A DNA stretch of 64,000 nt from Allobosea sp. Tri-44 (GCF_004123845.1 NZ_NBDP01000003.1:434001-498000); one strand, 5' to 3'; shown: positions 1 through 9,829, numbered from the stretch's first letter. Numbers and translations: made by a program. Notes: generated by a model from the letters alone, not told the origin.

Positions 1-688
1 GCGTCGCGGTCCAGCTCTCGGTCAGTGGCAGCTCGAGGGCGATCACCCCGACGGTGCGCGAGGGGACCCGCGTCGAGAAGATGAACTCGTCGCCGGTCCA
101 GAACGAGAAGCGCGAGGCATCGAGCCCGAAGGTCCAGGGGCCGATCAGGATCGTCGCCTCGTCGATCGAGTTCTCGCTGACGCCGTCGACCGGGCTGTAC
201 ACGGTGAAGCCGAAGGCGGTGCCGATCCGCAGCCCCGACGAAAGCTCATGCGAGGTCGCGATCCGGAAGGCGGCGCTGACCGAAGAGGAGGTCGCGTCGG
301 AAGGCGGCGGCGGGGCGAGGCGCGAGGCGCGGAAGGAATCGCGCTGCATGCCGGCGCTGACAGTGCCGGTGATCGAGAGGCAAGTGGCTGAGCCGGGCAG
401 GACGAGGCCGCGCTGCGGCGGATCGTCGTCATCGTCCTCTTCGTCGTCGCTATCGTCGTCCGCTTCGTCTTCTCCAGCCGTCGCCGGCTTTGCCGGCTCG
501 CTGGCAAAGAGCGGCGGCGTCTCGGGCAGCAAGATGGTGCAGGCGCGCGCGAAGCTGGGAGCCTGCGCCGGACGCGCCGGCAAGCGCGCCGGCGCCGCGA
601 AGGCGATCTGCGACAGCAGCACGAGGCCGAGCCCAGCCAGAAGCGCCGTGCCGGTCCATCCGCCTCCGAGCTCAGAACCGCATGCCAT
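1..688 (-). CDS. Porin-like outer-membrane protein, 5' part only
   Basis: The minus-strand frame is open from an ATG at 688 to the window edge, so about 229 N-terminal residues are present and the stop lies outside. A signal peptide is evident (hydrophobic GTALLAGLGLVLLSQIAFA, cleavage near residue 31). A proline/alanine-rich stretch follows, then an acidic run at residues 73-89 with 15 Asp/Glu out of 17. After that, RGLVLPGSATCLSITGTVS resembles the start of rhizobial porins, where a TCLKIGG-type strand opens the barrel. The rest alternates polar and hydrophobic residues as beta strands do. Porins of this family form passive diffusion channels in the outer membrane. The acidic linker is not typical of the family. 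Porin identity is inferred from the architecture; an unrelated outer-membrane beta-barrel is possible. Confidence 0.6.
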   Translation of the reverse strand, partial: MACGSELGGGWTGTALLAGLGLVLLSQIAFAAPARLPARPAQAPSFARACTILLPETPPLFASEPAKPATAGEDEADDDSDDEEDDDDDPPQRGLVLPGSATCLSITGTVSAGMQRDSFRASRLAPPPPSDATSSSVSAAFRIATSHELSSGLRIGTAFGFTVYSPVDGVSENSIDEATILIGPWTFGLDASRFSFWTGDEFIFSTRVPSRTVGVIALELPLTESWTAT

Positions 689-834
689 CGGCGCGACGAT
701 CCCCCACGCTATCCAGCGTTTCTGCCGTTCGCAGGCGAGGCAAGTCAATTGCGCAGGTGGGAGCCGGCAGGGCGGTGCTTTTCTTGTTGGTGCGGCCTGC
801 GGACAGGCGCAGGCCGCTGGATCGTCGCTGTGAA

Positions 835-1500
835 TCAGGCTGCCGAAGCTGATCGAGGCGGGAATGCGGGGGAGGCCGAGTGCTCGCCGCGAATCTCGTA
901 GGCAACCAGCGAGAACCAGCCGAAGAGCACGAGGCCGGCGCCGCCGACGATCACCCCGGCCCAGGATGGGTTGGCCATGCCGGCCGCGACGAGCGCCGGA
1001 GCCAGCAGGGCCGTGACGATGCTGTAAATCGCCCAGCCGCGTTTGCCGGCGGCGCTGAACCGGCGCGCCAGGACGAAGCAGGCGGCGATCAGCGACAGGA
1101 ACGAAACGAGGAAGGCCACCATGTGCAAGGCGCCGGTGACGCTCATCTGTGGCGCCTGGCCGGGGGCGGGGAGCGGATCGGGCCCGAACAGGCCGGCGCC
1201 GATCATGCCGAGACCGTAGAGGCCGGCGAGGATAGGACCCGCGCTGCCGCCGCGCTGGCCGCGCAGGGCCCTGCGCAAGCCAATTGCGCCAGCGAGCGCC
1301 AGGGCGCCGGTCACCAGGAAGTTCGCGACCTGGATCCAGCCGAGCTCACCGACCGCCAGGAAGCTGATGGGCTGGGTGCGGATGTCATAGCTCGGCCTGA
1401 GCGCCAGCTGCAGGGCGGCGAGGCCGTAGAAGACAGGTGTGCTCGCCACGCCGCAGGCGAGGAGGGCGCGATCGAGATGTTGGGACGAAGCGGTTTGCAT
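835..1500 (-). CDS. DUF998 family membrane protein
   Basis: The product is 221 aa with about six hydrophobic segments, including FLVTGALALAGAIGL, MVAFLVSFLSLIAACFVLA and WAGVIVGGAGLVLFGWFSL. The spacing and the D-x-R-TQPIS-like stretch after TM1 match the DUF998 group, whose function is unknown. I chose the ATG at 1500 because GGAGAG sits just upstream; the ATG at 1512 lacks a Shine-Dalgarno sequence, and further upstream starts would run across the operator. It is transcribed divergently from the TetR gene at 1603, and the intergenic region contains overlapping inverted repeats, so it is probably the main target of that repressor. Its substrate or role cannot be read from sequence. Confidence 0.75.
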   Translation of the reverse strand: MQTASSQHLDRALLACGVASTPVFYGLAALQLALRPSYDIRTQPISFLAVGELGWIQVANFLVTGALALAGAIGLRRALRGQRGGSAGPILAGLYGLGMIGAGLFGPDPLPAPGQAPQMSVTGALHMVAFLVSFLSLIAACFVLARRFSAAGKRGWAIYSIVTALLAPALVAAGMANPSWAGVIVGGAGLVLFGWFSLVAYEIRGEHSASPAFPPRSASAA

Positions 1501-1541
1501 CTGGCTCTCCATGAGCGAAAGGGGTAGAGTGAAACTGAACG

Positions 1542-1568
1542 GTTTAGTACAACTAAACTGTGTAGTTT
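1542..1568. promoter_or_regulatory. Putative TetR operator, two overlapping inverted repeats
   Basis: GTTTAGT-ACA-ACTAAAC (1542-1558) is a perfect 7-bp inverted repeat. It overlaps a second one, AAACT-GTGT-AGTTT (1555-1568). A related half-site, ACTGAAC, lies just upstream at about 1534-1540. The site is between the starts of the DUF998 gene (1500) and the TetR gene (1603), where TetR-family repressors usually control themselves and the divergent gene. Binding is inferred. Confidence 0.6.
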
Positions 1569-1602
1569 CATTCATGCTGTCAAGCCCTGGAGGAGCCGCG
1601 CC

Positions 1603-2238
1603 ATGTCGCAAGCCACTCTCGACCGATCCGAGCGCAAGCGCGGCACCGTCCTCGAAGCGGCGACGAGCCTGTTCCTGAGCAAGGGCTATGACGGCACGAC
1701 GATGGACGAGGTTGCGGCGCTGGCGGGCGTGTCGAAGCCGACGCTCTACCGCTATTTCGCCGACAAGGAGCGGCTCTATGCCGAGATCGTCGCGGCAACC
1801 ACGGACAATATCGACGGATTGCTAAAGCTGGTGGCCGAGGAGCTTGCCGCCTCCGATGATCCGAGGGAGGGGTTACAGCGGCTCGCCAACAAGTTCCTGA
1901 CGGCGCTGATGCAGCCGGACCTGCTGCGCCTGCGGCGGCTGGTGATCGCCAATGCCGAGCGGTTTCCCGAGGTCGGGCAGGGCTGGTTCAGCCGCGGCTT
2001 TGGCAGGGTGCTCCAGACGCTGTCGGGAGCGTTTCAGCGCTATGCCGCCAACGGCCGGCTGCGGATGGACGATCCCCTGCTGGCGGCCGACCATTTCGCC
2101 GGGCTGGTGCTCTGGATACCCCTCAACCGCGCGATGTTCAGCGGCAATTGCGACAGCGATCCGGCCGAGCTCGCCCGCTATGCGGAGGCCGCGGTCGACG
2201 CGTTCCTGCGGGGCTACGGCACGGAGGCGGCCAGGTAA
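1603..2238 (+). CDS. TetR/AcrR family transcriptional regulator
   Basis: This is a 211-aa regulator. The N-terminal helix-turn-helix (residues about 15-60) reads ILEAATSLFLSKGYDGTTMD-like followed by EVAALAGVSKPTLYRYFADK, the standard TetR DNA-binding signature. The C-terminal part (about 80-205) is an all-helical ligand and dimerisation domain, similar in layout to AefR-type regulators (TetR_C_7). It is divergent from the DUF998 membrane protein and its start is about 35 bp from the operator, so it probably represses both itself and that gene. The effector is unknown. The ATG at 1603 follows GGAGGAGCC, a good ribosome binding site. Confidence 0.92.
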   Translation: MSQATLDRSERKRGTVLEAATSLFLSKGYDGTTMDEVAALAGVSKPTLYRYFADKERLYAEIVAATTDNIDGLLKLVAEELAASDDPREGLQRLANKFLTALMQPDLLRLRRLVIANAERFPEVGQGWFSRGFGRVLQTLSGAFQRYAANGRLRMDDPLLAADHFAGLVLWIPLNRAMFSGNCDSDPAELARYAEAAVDAFLRGYGTEAAR

Positions 2239-2319
2239 GGGGGCGGATCGGGTCGAAAACGGACATATCTGCAGCGGATTTCGTTTGTGCGCGCTGGCGC
2301 GGCGCTCTATGCCTCAGCG

Positions 2320-2703
2320 ATGCTTTCCACCGCTCTCGTCTTCCTCGGCGCCGGCATCGGCGGCGTGCTCCGGCACGGCGTCAACGTCGCCTCGCTGAAA
2401 TGGCTCGGCCCTTCGTTCCCCTACGGGACGATGGCGATCAACATCCTCGGCTCCGGCGTGATGGGGCTGGTCGCCGGCTTCCTCGCCTTCAAGGCCGGCG
2501 AGGACTGGACGCAGAATGCGCGGCTGTTCCTCGCCACCGGCATTTTGGGCGGCTTCACCACTTTCTCGGCCTTCTCGCTCGATGCCATGCTGCTCTGGGA
2601 GCGCGGCGAGGCGATGCTCGCGGCGTTCTATGTGCTCGGCTCGGTCGTGTTGTCGCTGGCGGCGCTGATCGCGGGATTGTCCATCGTGCGGGGGCTGACA
2701 TGA
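2320..2703 (+). CDS. crcB: Fluoride ion channel CrcB/Fluc
   Basis: The 127-aa protein has four transmembrane segments. It carries Fluc-family signatures: GAGIGGVLRHGVN near the N-terminus, FPYGTMAINILGSGVMG in TM2 (the conserved TL.VN..G motif region) and GILGGFTTFSAFS in TM3 (the GfcGgfTTFSTFs motif with the Phe box and sodium site). Fluc dimers export fluoride and protect enolase and pyrophosphatase. The ATG at 2320 gives the family's usual length; an ATG 33 bp upstream would add only MRAGAALYASA. Its stop overlaps the start of the downstream pseudouridine synthase. I saw no recognisable fluoride riboswitch in the 80-bp leader. Confidence 0.93.
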   Translation: MLSTALVFLGAGIGGVLRHGVNVASLKWLGPSFPYGTMAINILGSGVMGLVAGFLAFKAGEDWTQNARLFLATGILGGFTTFSAFSLDAMLLWERGEAMLAAFYVLGSVVLSLAALIAGLSIVRGLT

Positions 2704-4016
2704 GAACCGGCGGCAAGGGAACTGGCGGTAAGGGAGCTGGGGCTCCTCCGCGAGGCAACGGCCCCAAGCGCGGCGGCAGGCCGCCCGCCTCAGGCGCGCC
2801 GAAGGGCAAGCGCCCGAGCCATGATGCACGCCGCTCAGCCCGCGCCAGGCCACGCCCGGCGGAAGACGAGGTCGTGCGCACCGAGCCGACGCGCGACCCG
2901 AAACCACATCATCCCGCGCCGCGAGCGGCGGGTCCGCGCAAGCCTGCGACACGCAAGCCGCCGATCACGGATGCGCCGACGCGCGCCGAGGTCAAGGCTG
3001 TCACCGCCGAAGTGCTCGCGACCGGCGTGCAGCAGCTCGTGGTGACGCCAGACGAAAACGAGATGCGGATCGACCGCTTCCTCGAGGCGCGTTTCCCCCA
3101 GCTCTCCTTCAGCCATATCCAGCGCATCGTCCGGAAGGGCGAATTGCGGGTCAACGGCAAGCGCGCCGACAGCAAGGACCGGCTTGAGGCCGGCCAGACC
3201 GTGCGCATCCCGCCGCTCAAGTTGGAGCAAGCGGCGGAGCGGCCGCGCTCGGCCAAGGCTGATAACGACACGATCGGCTTCCTGCGCTCGATCACGCTCT
3301 ATGAGGACGATGACGTCATCGTCCTCAACAAGCCGGCGGGCCTGGCTGTGCAGGGCGGCTCCGGCACGACACGGCATGTCGATGGCATGCTCGATGCCCT
3401 CACCGGCAAGGACGGGCAGAAGCCGCGCCTCGTGCACCGGCTCGACAAGGACACGGCCGGCTGCCTCGTCATCGCCAAGTCGCGCTTTGCCGCGGCGACG
3501 CTCGCCAAGACCTTCCGCTCGCGCTCGGCGCGAAAAGTCTACTGGGCGCTGGTCGCCGGCGTGCCGCGCGTGCGCCAGGGCCGGATCTCGACCTATCTCG
3601 CGCGCGAAGAGGCCTATGACGGCGACCAGCGCATGGCGATCGCCGAGCATGGCGGGGAGGGCGCCATGCATGCGGTGACCTATTATGCCGTGGTCGAGAC
3701 CGCGGCGCAGAAGCTCGGCTGGCTCTCGCTCAAGCCGGTGACCGGCCGCACCCACCAATTGCGCGCGCACGCCGCCCATATCGGCCATCCGATTGTAGGC
3801 GACCCGAAATACTTCAACATCCAGAACTGGGAACTGCCCGGCGGCATCCAGAACAAGCTGCATCTGCTGGCGCGGCGCATCGTGCTGCCGCATCCGCGCG
3901 GCAAGGGCACGATCGATGTCAGCGCGCCGCTGCCGCCGCATATGCGCCAGAGCTGGAACCTGCTCGGCTTCGAGGATGCACCTTACGACCCGATCGTCGA
4001 CGCACCGGACGAATAG
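2700..4016 (+). CDS. RluC/RluD-family 23S rRNA pseudouridine synthase
   Basis: This 438-aa protein converts specific uridines in rRNA to pseudouridine. After a long, basic, disordered N-terminus (residues 1-105, rich in Arg, Lys, Pro and Gly) comes an S4 RNA-binding domain (MRIDRFLEARFPQLSFSHIQ, then RKGELRVNGKRAD). The catalytic RluA-type domain follows, with HRLDKDTAGCLVIAKS (catalytic Asp249) and GRTHQLRAHAAHIGHPIVGD. The ATG at 2700 overlaps the crcB stop (ATGA), suggesting translational coupling. Architecture and length fit RluC, but the exact target uridines cannot be told from sequence. The basic extension is longer than in the enterobacterial enzymes and may aid rRNA binding. Confidence 0.93.
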   Translation: MRTGGKGTGGKGAGAPPRGNGPKRGGRPPASGAPKGKRPSHDARRSARARPRPAEDEVVRTEPTRDPKPHHPAPRAAGPRKPATRKPPITDAPTRAEVKAVTAEVLATGVQQLVVTPDENEMRIDRFLEARFPQLSFSHIQRIVRKGELRVNGKRADSKDRLEAGQTVRIPPLKLEQAAERPRSAKADNDTIGFLRSITLYEDDDVIVLNKPAGLAVQGGSGTTRHVDGMLDALTGKDGQKPRLVHRLDKDTAGCLVIAKSRFAAATLAKTFRSRSARKVYWALVAGVPRVRQGRISTYLAREEAYDGDQRMAIAEHGGEGAMHAVTYYAVVETAAQKLGWLSLKPVTGRTHQLRAHAAHIGHPIVGDPKYFNIQNWELPGGIQNKLHLLARRIVLPHPRGKGTIDVSAPLPPHMRQSWNLLGFEDAPYDPIVDAPDE

Positions 4017-4053
4017 GAACGGCCGCACGAGAAAGTTGCGTGACCTGACGTAA

Positions 4054-4068
4054 GAACACTTGCGGAAC
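4054..4068 (-). promoter_or_regulatory. Putative LexA (SOS) box, reverse orientation
   Basis: GAAC-ACTTGCG-GAAC is the exact reverse complement of the alphaproteobacterial SOS consensus GTTC-N7-GTTC. It lies 57-71 bp upstream of the PsiF-like start at 4125 and 12 bp from a second box. Binding is inferred. Confidence 0.5.
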
Positions 4069-4080
4069 AAAGCGTGTTCT

Positions 4081-4095
4081 GTTCTAAGTTTGTTC
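4081..4095 (+). promoter_or_regulatory. Putative LexA (SOS) box, direct orientation
   Basis: GTTC-TAAGTTT-GTTC matches GTTC-N7-GTTC exactly and ends 29 bp before the ATG at 4125, a position expected to overlap the promoter. With the inverted box at 4054-4068 it forms a pair. Exact matches arise by chance in a genome, but two within 42 bp in an intergenic region are unlikely to be random. Confidence 0.55.
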
Positions 4096-4124
4096 CTGTG
4101 AATATCCATCACGGGAGGCTTTCC

Positions 4125-4622
4125 ATGTTGCGCACCGCCTTGCTTGCCGCCGGCCTCGTTCTCTCCTTCTCCTCCACGGACTTTGCCCAGGCGCAGCCGG
4201 CCCCTGCTGCCCCGAAACCGGTCGCAGCAGCGGCCGATGAGCCGGTGCCGCGCGCTGCCCGCGCCGAGGCGCGGCGCGACTGCTATGCCGAGAACATCGC
4301 GCTCTCGGGCGATGATCTTCGCCGTGCCATGCGCGACTGCCTGCAGGAGCGCTTCCCAGGCGTGAAGCTCTATGCCAGCGACGGGCTGACCCGCGACGGC
4401 AAGCCGACGGCCGTGACGGCACGGGCGGCCTGCAAGCAGGAGGCCGATGCAAGCGGGCTCAAAGGAGCCGAGCGGACGGCGTCGCTGGTCGCCTGCTTCA
4501 ACGGCAAGCGGCCGGATCTCGCCCAGCGCGCCGAATGCCGCAAGGAAGCGCGCGGCAAGGGGCTCGATGGCGACGCCTTGAAGGCGGCGATCGCCGAATG
4601 TGGTCGCAACCCGCAAGGGTGA
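4125..4622 (+). CDS. PsiF-repeat-like secreted protein
   Basis: The 165-aa product has a signal peptide (LRTALLAAGLVLSFSSTDFAQA, cleavage near residue 22). It contains three Cys-bounded segments: ARRDCYAENIALSGDDLRRA, CKQEADASGLKGAERTASLV and CRKEARGKGLDGDALKAAIA. Each resembles the PsiF repeat of phosphate-starvation-inducible proteins (Cys, GLKG/GLDG, then a second Cys). The function of PsiF proteins is unknown. The ATG at 4125 follows GGGAGGC at 4112-4118; an earlier ATG at 4074 would translate through the SOS boxes and bury the signal peptide. Two SOS-box matches immediately upstream suggest DNA-damage control, which I do not know to be described for this family. An alternative reading is simply a small Cys-rich periplasmic protein. 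Confidence 0.7.
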   Translation: MLRTALLAAGLVLSFSSTDFAQAQPAPAAPKPVAAAADEPVPRAARAEARRDCYAENIALSGDDLRRAMRDCLQERFPGVKLYASDGLTRDGKPTAVTARAACKQEADASGLKGAERTASLVACFNGKRPDLAQRAECRKEARGKGLDGDALKAAIAECGRNPQG

Positions 4623-4693
4623 GGCCGTGGCGGCATGAGGGCCTTGCGCCGGCGGAGATGGCGAGCTGCCGCCATCTCCTGTAGAGCGCCGGC

Positions 4694-5374
4694 ATGGACC
4701 TCATTATCTTCGACCTTGACGGCACGCTGATCGATTCCGAGGCGATCATCCTCGGCGCGCAATACGAGACCTTCGCGCGCTGTGGCCGTGTCCATCCCGG
4801 TCGCGAAGCGGGTCTCGGCGTCATCGGGCTCACCCTCGACATCGCACTGATGCGGGTCGCGGGACTTGCCGAGCCGGACGACGTGCTGACGCAGACCTAC
4901 CGGGATGTCTTCAACGACATGCGGCGGCGGGCGGAGACCGATCCGTCCTTGGCCGAGCCGCTTTTCCCGGGCGTCGCCGAGATGCTGGCGGGGTTGTCGC
5001 AGCGGCCGCAGACGCTGCTCGGCATCGCCACCGGCAAGTCGCGGCGCGGGGCGGACTACGCCATTGAACACCATGGCTGGGCCAGCCTGTTCGCGACGAC
5101 GCAGACCGCCGACGATGCGATCTCGAAACCGCATCCCGGGATGATCCTGCGGGCGATGGCCGAGACGGGCATCGCGCCGGAGCGGACGCTGATGGTCGGT
5201 GACAGCACCTTCGACATGGAGATGGCGGGCGCGGCCGGCGTGACCCCGGTCGCGGTCTCCTGGGGCTTCCAGCCGGTCGCGGCGCTGCGGGCGGCCGGAG
5301 CGCGGCATGTGATCGAGAATTGCGCCGAGCTGACCAGCATCGTCGACGGGTTGGCGGTGGCACAACCGGCCTAA
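4694..5374 (+). CDS. HAD-superfamily hydrolase, phosphoglycolate phosphatase-like
   Basis: A 226-aa cytosolic phosphatase of the HAD-IA group. Motif I is IFDLDGTLIDSE (nucleophile Asp8, acid/base Asp10). Motif II is in LLGIATGKSRRG. The Lys of motif III sits in ISKPHPGMI and motif IV is LMVGDSTFDMEMAG. The cap domain lies between motifs I and II. Substrates in this family include phosphoglycolate, beta-phosphoglucomutase intermediates and nucleotides, and the sequence does not decide among them. It follows the PsiF-like gene by 71 bp and is convergent with the M20 peptidase gene. Confidence 0.88.
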   Translation: MDLIIFDLDGTLIDSEAIILGAQYETFARCGRVHPGREAGLGVIGLTLDIALMRVAGLAEPDDVLTQTYRDVFNDMRRRAETDPSLAEPLFPGVAEMLAGLSQRPQTLLGIATGKSRRGADYAIEHHGWASLFATTQTADDAISKPHPGMILRAMAETGIAPERTLMVGDSTFDMEMAGAAGVTPVAVSWGFQPVAALRAAGARHVIENCAELTSIVDGLAVAQPA

Positions 5375-5443
5375 GGGCGGACGGACCGCCTTCCGAGAGC
5401 CGGCTCCGATCAGTTTGCATTGCAAGCTGATCGGCGAAGCCGC

Positions 5444-6820
5444 TCAGGACGCCTCAAGCTGGCCGAGCTCGTGCAGCAGCGCAGCGCCGGTGCGAAGTCC
5501 GCTGTAAAAGCAGTCGAGCGTCAGGTTCTCGTTTGGCGCGTGGTTCGCCTCGTCGGGATTGGCGTAAGGCGTGACGAAGGCCGGAATGCCGAGGATCCTG
5601 GTGAAGACATAGCCGGGCAGGCTGCCGAAGCCCGCCGGGATCAGCAGCGGCTCCTCGCCCTGCGCCGCGACGAAGGCCCGGCGCAGGGGGGCGGTGTAGG
5701 GCGAGGCGATCGGCGTCTTCGAGGGCTGCATGCCCATATCGGCCGTGACGAACTCGACCTCCGGCGCGTGCAGCGCCACATGCGCGGCGACCTTGCGCAG
5801 GATGTCCTGCGGATCCTGCGCCTCGACAAGGCGGATATCGCATTTCACCAAGGCTTCATTGGGCAGGACCGTCTTGGTGCCGGGGCCGCCATAGCCGCCG
5901 TGGAAGCCGTTGATGGTCAGCGTCGGACGGAAGCAGAGGCGCTCATAGAAGGGCCGAGCGGCCGGCGCATCGAGTCTGGCCAGGCCGAGGCTGTGCTTCA
6001 CCGCTTCGATGTCGAGCGGCAGGCGCTCGATCGCGGCGAGCTCCTCTTGGGTCGGCGCTTCGATATCATCGTGAAGGCCGGCAATCGTGATCTCGCCCGC
6101 GGCGTTCTTCATGGTTCCGAGCAGATGCACCAGGGTCCAGATCGGGTTCGGCACGACGCCGCCGAAATTGCCGGAATGCACGTCGCGGACGGCATGGCGG
6201 CAGCGCAGCTCGAAGGAGACCACGCCGCGCGAGCCGAACTTGATCGCAGCCGCCCCGCTGACGTGGCGCGGCCCGTCGGCGGTGACGGCGAGATCGGCCT
6301 TGAGCATCGCCTTGTTGGCGCGCACGAAGCCGGCGATGTTCGGGCTGCCGATCTCCTCCTCGCCTTCGAGCAGCAGGATGACGTTGCAAGGCAGCGTGCC
6401 ATGCACCTTGAAATGGGATTCGATCGCAAGGATCTGGGCGAAGTGCTGGCCCTTATTGTCGCCGACGCCGCGCGCATAGATCCGGCCGTCACGGATCGTC
6501 GGTTCGAAAGGCGGCGAGACCCATTTGTCGAGCGGGTCGGGCGGCTGCACATCGTAATGGCCGTAGAGCAGCACGGTCGGCTTGCCCGGCGCCTTCTCCC
6601 AGCGCGCGACGACCATGGGATGCCCCTCAGTCGGCACAAGGCTGGTCTCCAGCCCGATCTCAGTCAGCATCTCGACCAGCAGCGCGCCGACCTCGGCGAT
6701 GCCGATGTTTTCGGCACTGATGCTCGGGTGGCGCAGATAGGCGATCAGGCGATCGAGAAAGGCGCCTCGGTTGGCCTCGATATGCTCGAAGACCGCAGCA
6801 AGCGTGTCGGGAGAAGCCAT
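5444..6820 (-). CDS. M20 family metallopeptidase (dipeptidase/carboxypeptidase)
   Basis: The 458-aa zinc hydrolase has the M20 hallmarks. LLYGHYDVQPPDPLDKW supplies the first zinc His and the adjacent Asp. RGVGDNKGQH carries the bridging Asp. LEGEEEIGSPN holds the catalytic Glu and the next zinc ligand. A dimerisation (lid) domain follows, and a late His in the C-terminal NEALVKCDIRL...PNE region completes the site. Related proteins are annotated as dipeptidases or CNDP-type peptidases, acting on small peptides in the cytosol. It is divergent from the gene at 7104, with 283 bp between them that contain a perfect palindrome. The exact substrate is not predictable. Confidence 0.92.
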   Translation of the reverse strand: MASPDTLAAVFEHIEANRGAFLDRLIAYLRHPSISAENIGIAEVGALLVEMLTEIGLETSLVPTEGHPMVVARWEKAPGKPTVLLYGHYDVQPPDPLDKWVSPPFEPTIRDGRIYARGVGDNKGQHFAQILAIESHFKVHGTLPCNVILLLEGEEEIGSPNIAGFVRANKAMLKADLAVTADGPRHVSGAAAIKFGSRGVVSFELRCRHAVRDVHSGNFGGVVPNPIWTLVHLLGTMKNAAGEITIAGLHDDIEAPTQEELAAIERLPLDIEAVKHSLGLARLDAPAARPFYERLCFRPTLTINGFHGGYGGPGTKTVLPNEALVKCDIRLVEAQDPQDILRKVAAHVALHAPEVEFVTADMGMQPSKTPIASPYTAPLRRAFVAAQGEEPLLIPAGFGSLPGYVFTRILGIPAFVTPYANPDEANHAPNENLTLDCFYSGLRTGAALLHELGQLEAS

Positions 6821-6991
6821 GGTCGCGCTACCTGCCTGCGATGAGGATCCGAGATCACGGCAGATTGGTTACGACGCCGCGCGCGGTTCATCCAATGCGC
6901 CAGACGCAGCCCGGCGACGCACCTGAGGGCGCGGAGGGGAAAGCTGCGCCAGTAACATCCTCGCAACCACGTCCGATCAGGGCCGTTTAAC

Positions 6992-7007
6992 CTGAACGCG
7001 CGTTCAG
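6992..7007. promoter_or_regulatory. Perfect 16-bp palindrome, TetR-operator-like
   Basis: CTGAACGCGCGTTCAG is a perfect palindrome. It lies 172 bp upstream of the M20 peptidase start and 97 bp upstream of the start at 7104. Its TGAACG...CGTTCA arms are the same as those of the palindrome at 18945-18958. Many TetR-family repressors bind such sites; no TetR gene is adjacent here. Confidence 0.45.
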
Positions 7008-7103
7008 ATTTGCGTGTTAACCACCTGATCACGGGCCCGGCCGCATCGTCTTCACACGACAGGGACAAACCGACACAAAACAACGTCGGACAGGGGTTGA
7101 ACA

Positions 7104-7544
7104 ATGATCGGCCATGAACTTCGTGAATTCGTCGATCGCGTGATGGACAGGCACGTGATCGACGATGAAGACGTCCGAGTTCTTCAGCGCGAAATCTTGC
7201 ACGAGGTCGTGCTGACTCGCGACATCATCGACGTGCTGGTGGCGCTCGACCGTGCCGTCGCCGACAAGTCGCCGCTCTTCGCCGATGTGCTGCTGGCGTT
7301 CTGCGTCGACTTTTCCGTCTGGGAAAGCCGCCCGACCGGCAAGATCGACCGCGACAAGGCGCACTGGCTGGTGACGACGCTGTCGGCGGGGCAGGGCCCG
7401 ACGCCGCTGGCGCAGAAGATCGCCTTCGAGGTGGTGCGCGAGGCCGAGATCTGCGACGAGGCACTGGTCAGCTTCGCCCTGCGCAAGGCCGAGGCCCGGC
7501 TGCCGCTCGGCTTCACCGCGCAGCGTGTGCTGCTTGCGAGCTGA
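7104..7544 (+). CDS. Conserved hypothetical protein, soluble and helical
   Basis: The 146-aa protein is cytosolic, with no signal peptide or membrane segment. It is acidic and helix-rich (IDDEDVRVLQREILHEVVLT; EVVREAEICDEALVSFALRK) and has few glycines. I do not recognise a named domain. Codon use is normal for the window, and it has a well-placed start plus an intrinsic terminator 27 bp after its stop, so it is very probably real and monocistronic. A perfect TGAACGCGCGTTCA palindrome lies upstream. Proteins of this appearance occur in related Hyphomicrobiales, but no role can be assigned. Confidence 0.7.
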   Translation: MIGHELREFVDRVMDRHVIDDEDVRVLQREILHEVVLTRDIIDVLVALDRAVADKSPLFADVLLAFCVDFSVWESRPTGKIDRDKAHWLVTTLSAGQGPTPLAQKIAFEVVREAEICDEALVSFALRKAEARLPLGFTAQRVLLAS

Positions 7545-7570
7545 GGTCGCCTGAGAGAACGGAGCGCTCG

Positions 7571-7593
7571 CGCCCGGCTGCCGCCGGGCGTTT
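7571..7593 (+). terminator. Intrinsic terminator after the hypothetical gene at 7104
   Basis: CGCCCGGC-TGCC-GCCGGGCG forms a perfect 8-bp stem with a 4-nt loop, followed by TTT. It separates the hypothetical gene from the carboxylase gene. Confidence 0.6.
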
Positions 7594-7692
7594 GCGCACG
7601 TTACAAAACTTTCGCATCAGTGGACGGATGCGCTTGCCTCCCGTAAATCCCGCACTGCACAGTGACGGCACCGGGTCTGGGGGAAGCCACGC

Positions 7693-9693
<2,001 letters not shown>

Positions 9694-9725
9694 GGCAGGC
9701 GCTTCCGCGGCCGTCACACCCTTCC

Positions 9726-9829
9726 GTCATTCCGGACAAGCGGCGAAGCCGCGCAGCTCCGGAATCCATCGTAGGGCGTTGCGCCTTACAATGGATTCCG
9801 GCGCTCCGCTTCGCTGCGGCCGGAATGAC
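9726..9829. repeat. Palindromic intergenic repeat, family A, copy 1
   Basis: The element starts with GTCATTCCGG and ends with CCGGAATGAC. It has internal complementary blocks (CCGGAATCCAT with ATGGATTCCGG), so the whole roughly 104-bp unit can fold into a long cruciform. It fills the gap between pccA and the GST gene. Confidence 0.75.

Noticed and set aside
54..833. Open plus-strand frame with a poly-Ser stretch
   Set aside because: It is antisense to the porin-like gene; its Ser run is the complement of the acidic Asp/Glu codons.
2239..2319. Possible fluoride riboswitch upstream of crcB
   Set aside because: The short leader shows no recognisable crcB-motif sequence or pseudoknot.
2835..4616. 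593-codon minus-strand open frame
   Set aside because: Antisense to the pseudouridine synthase and PsiF-like gene; composition is Arg/Ala-rich with no domain.
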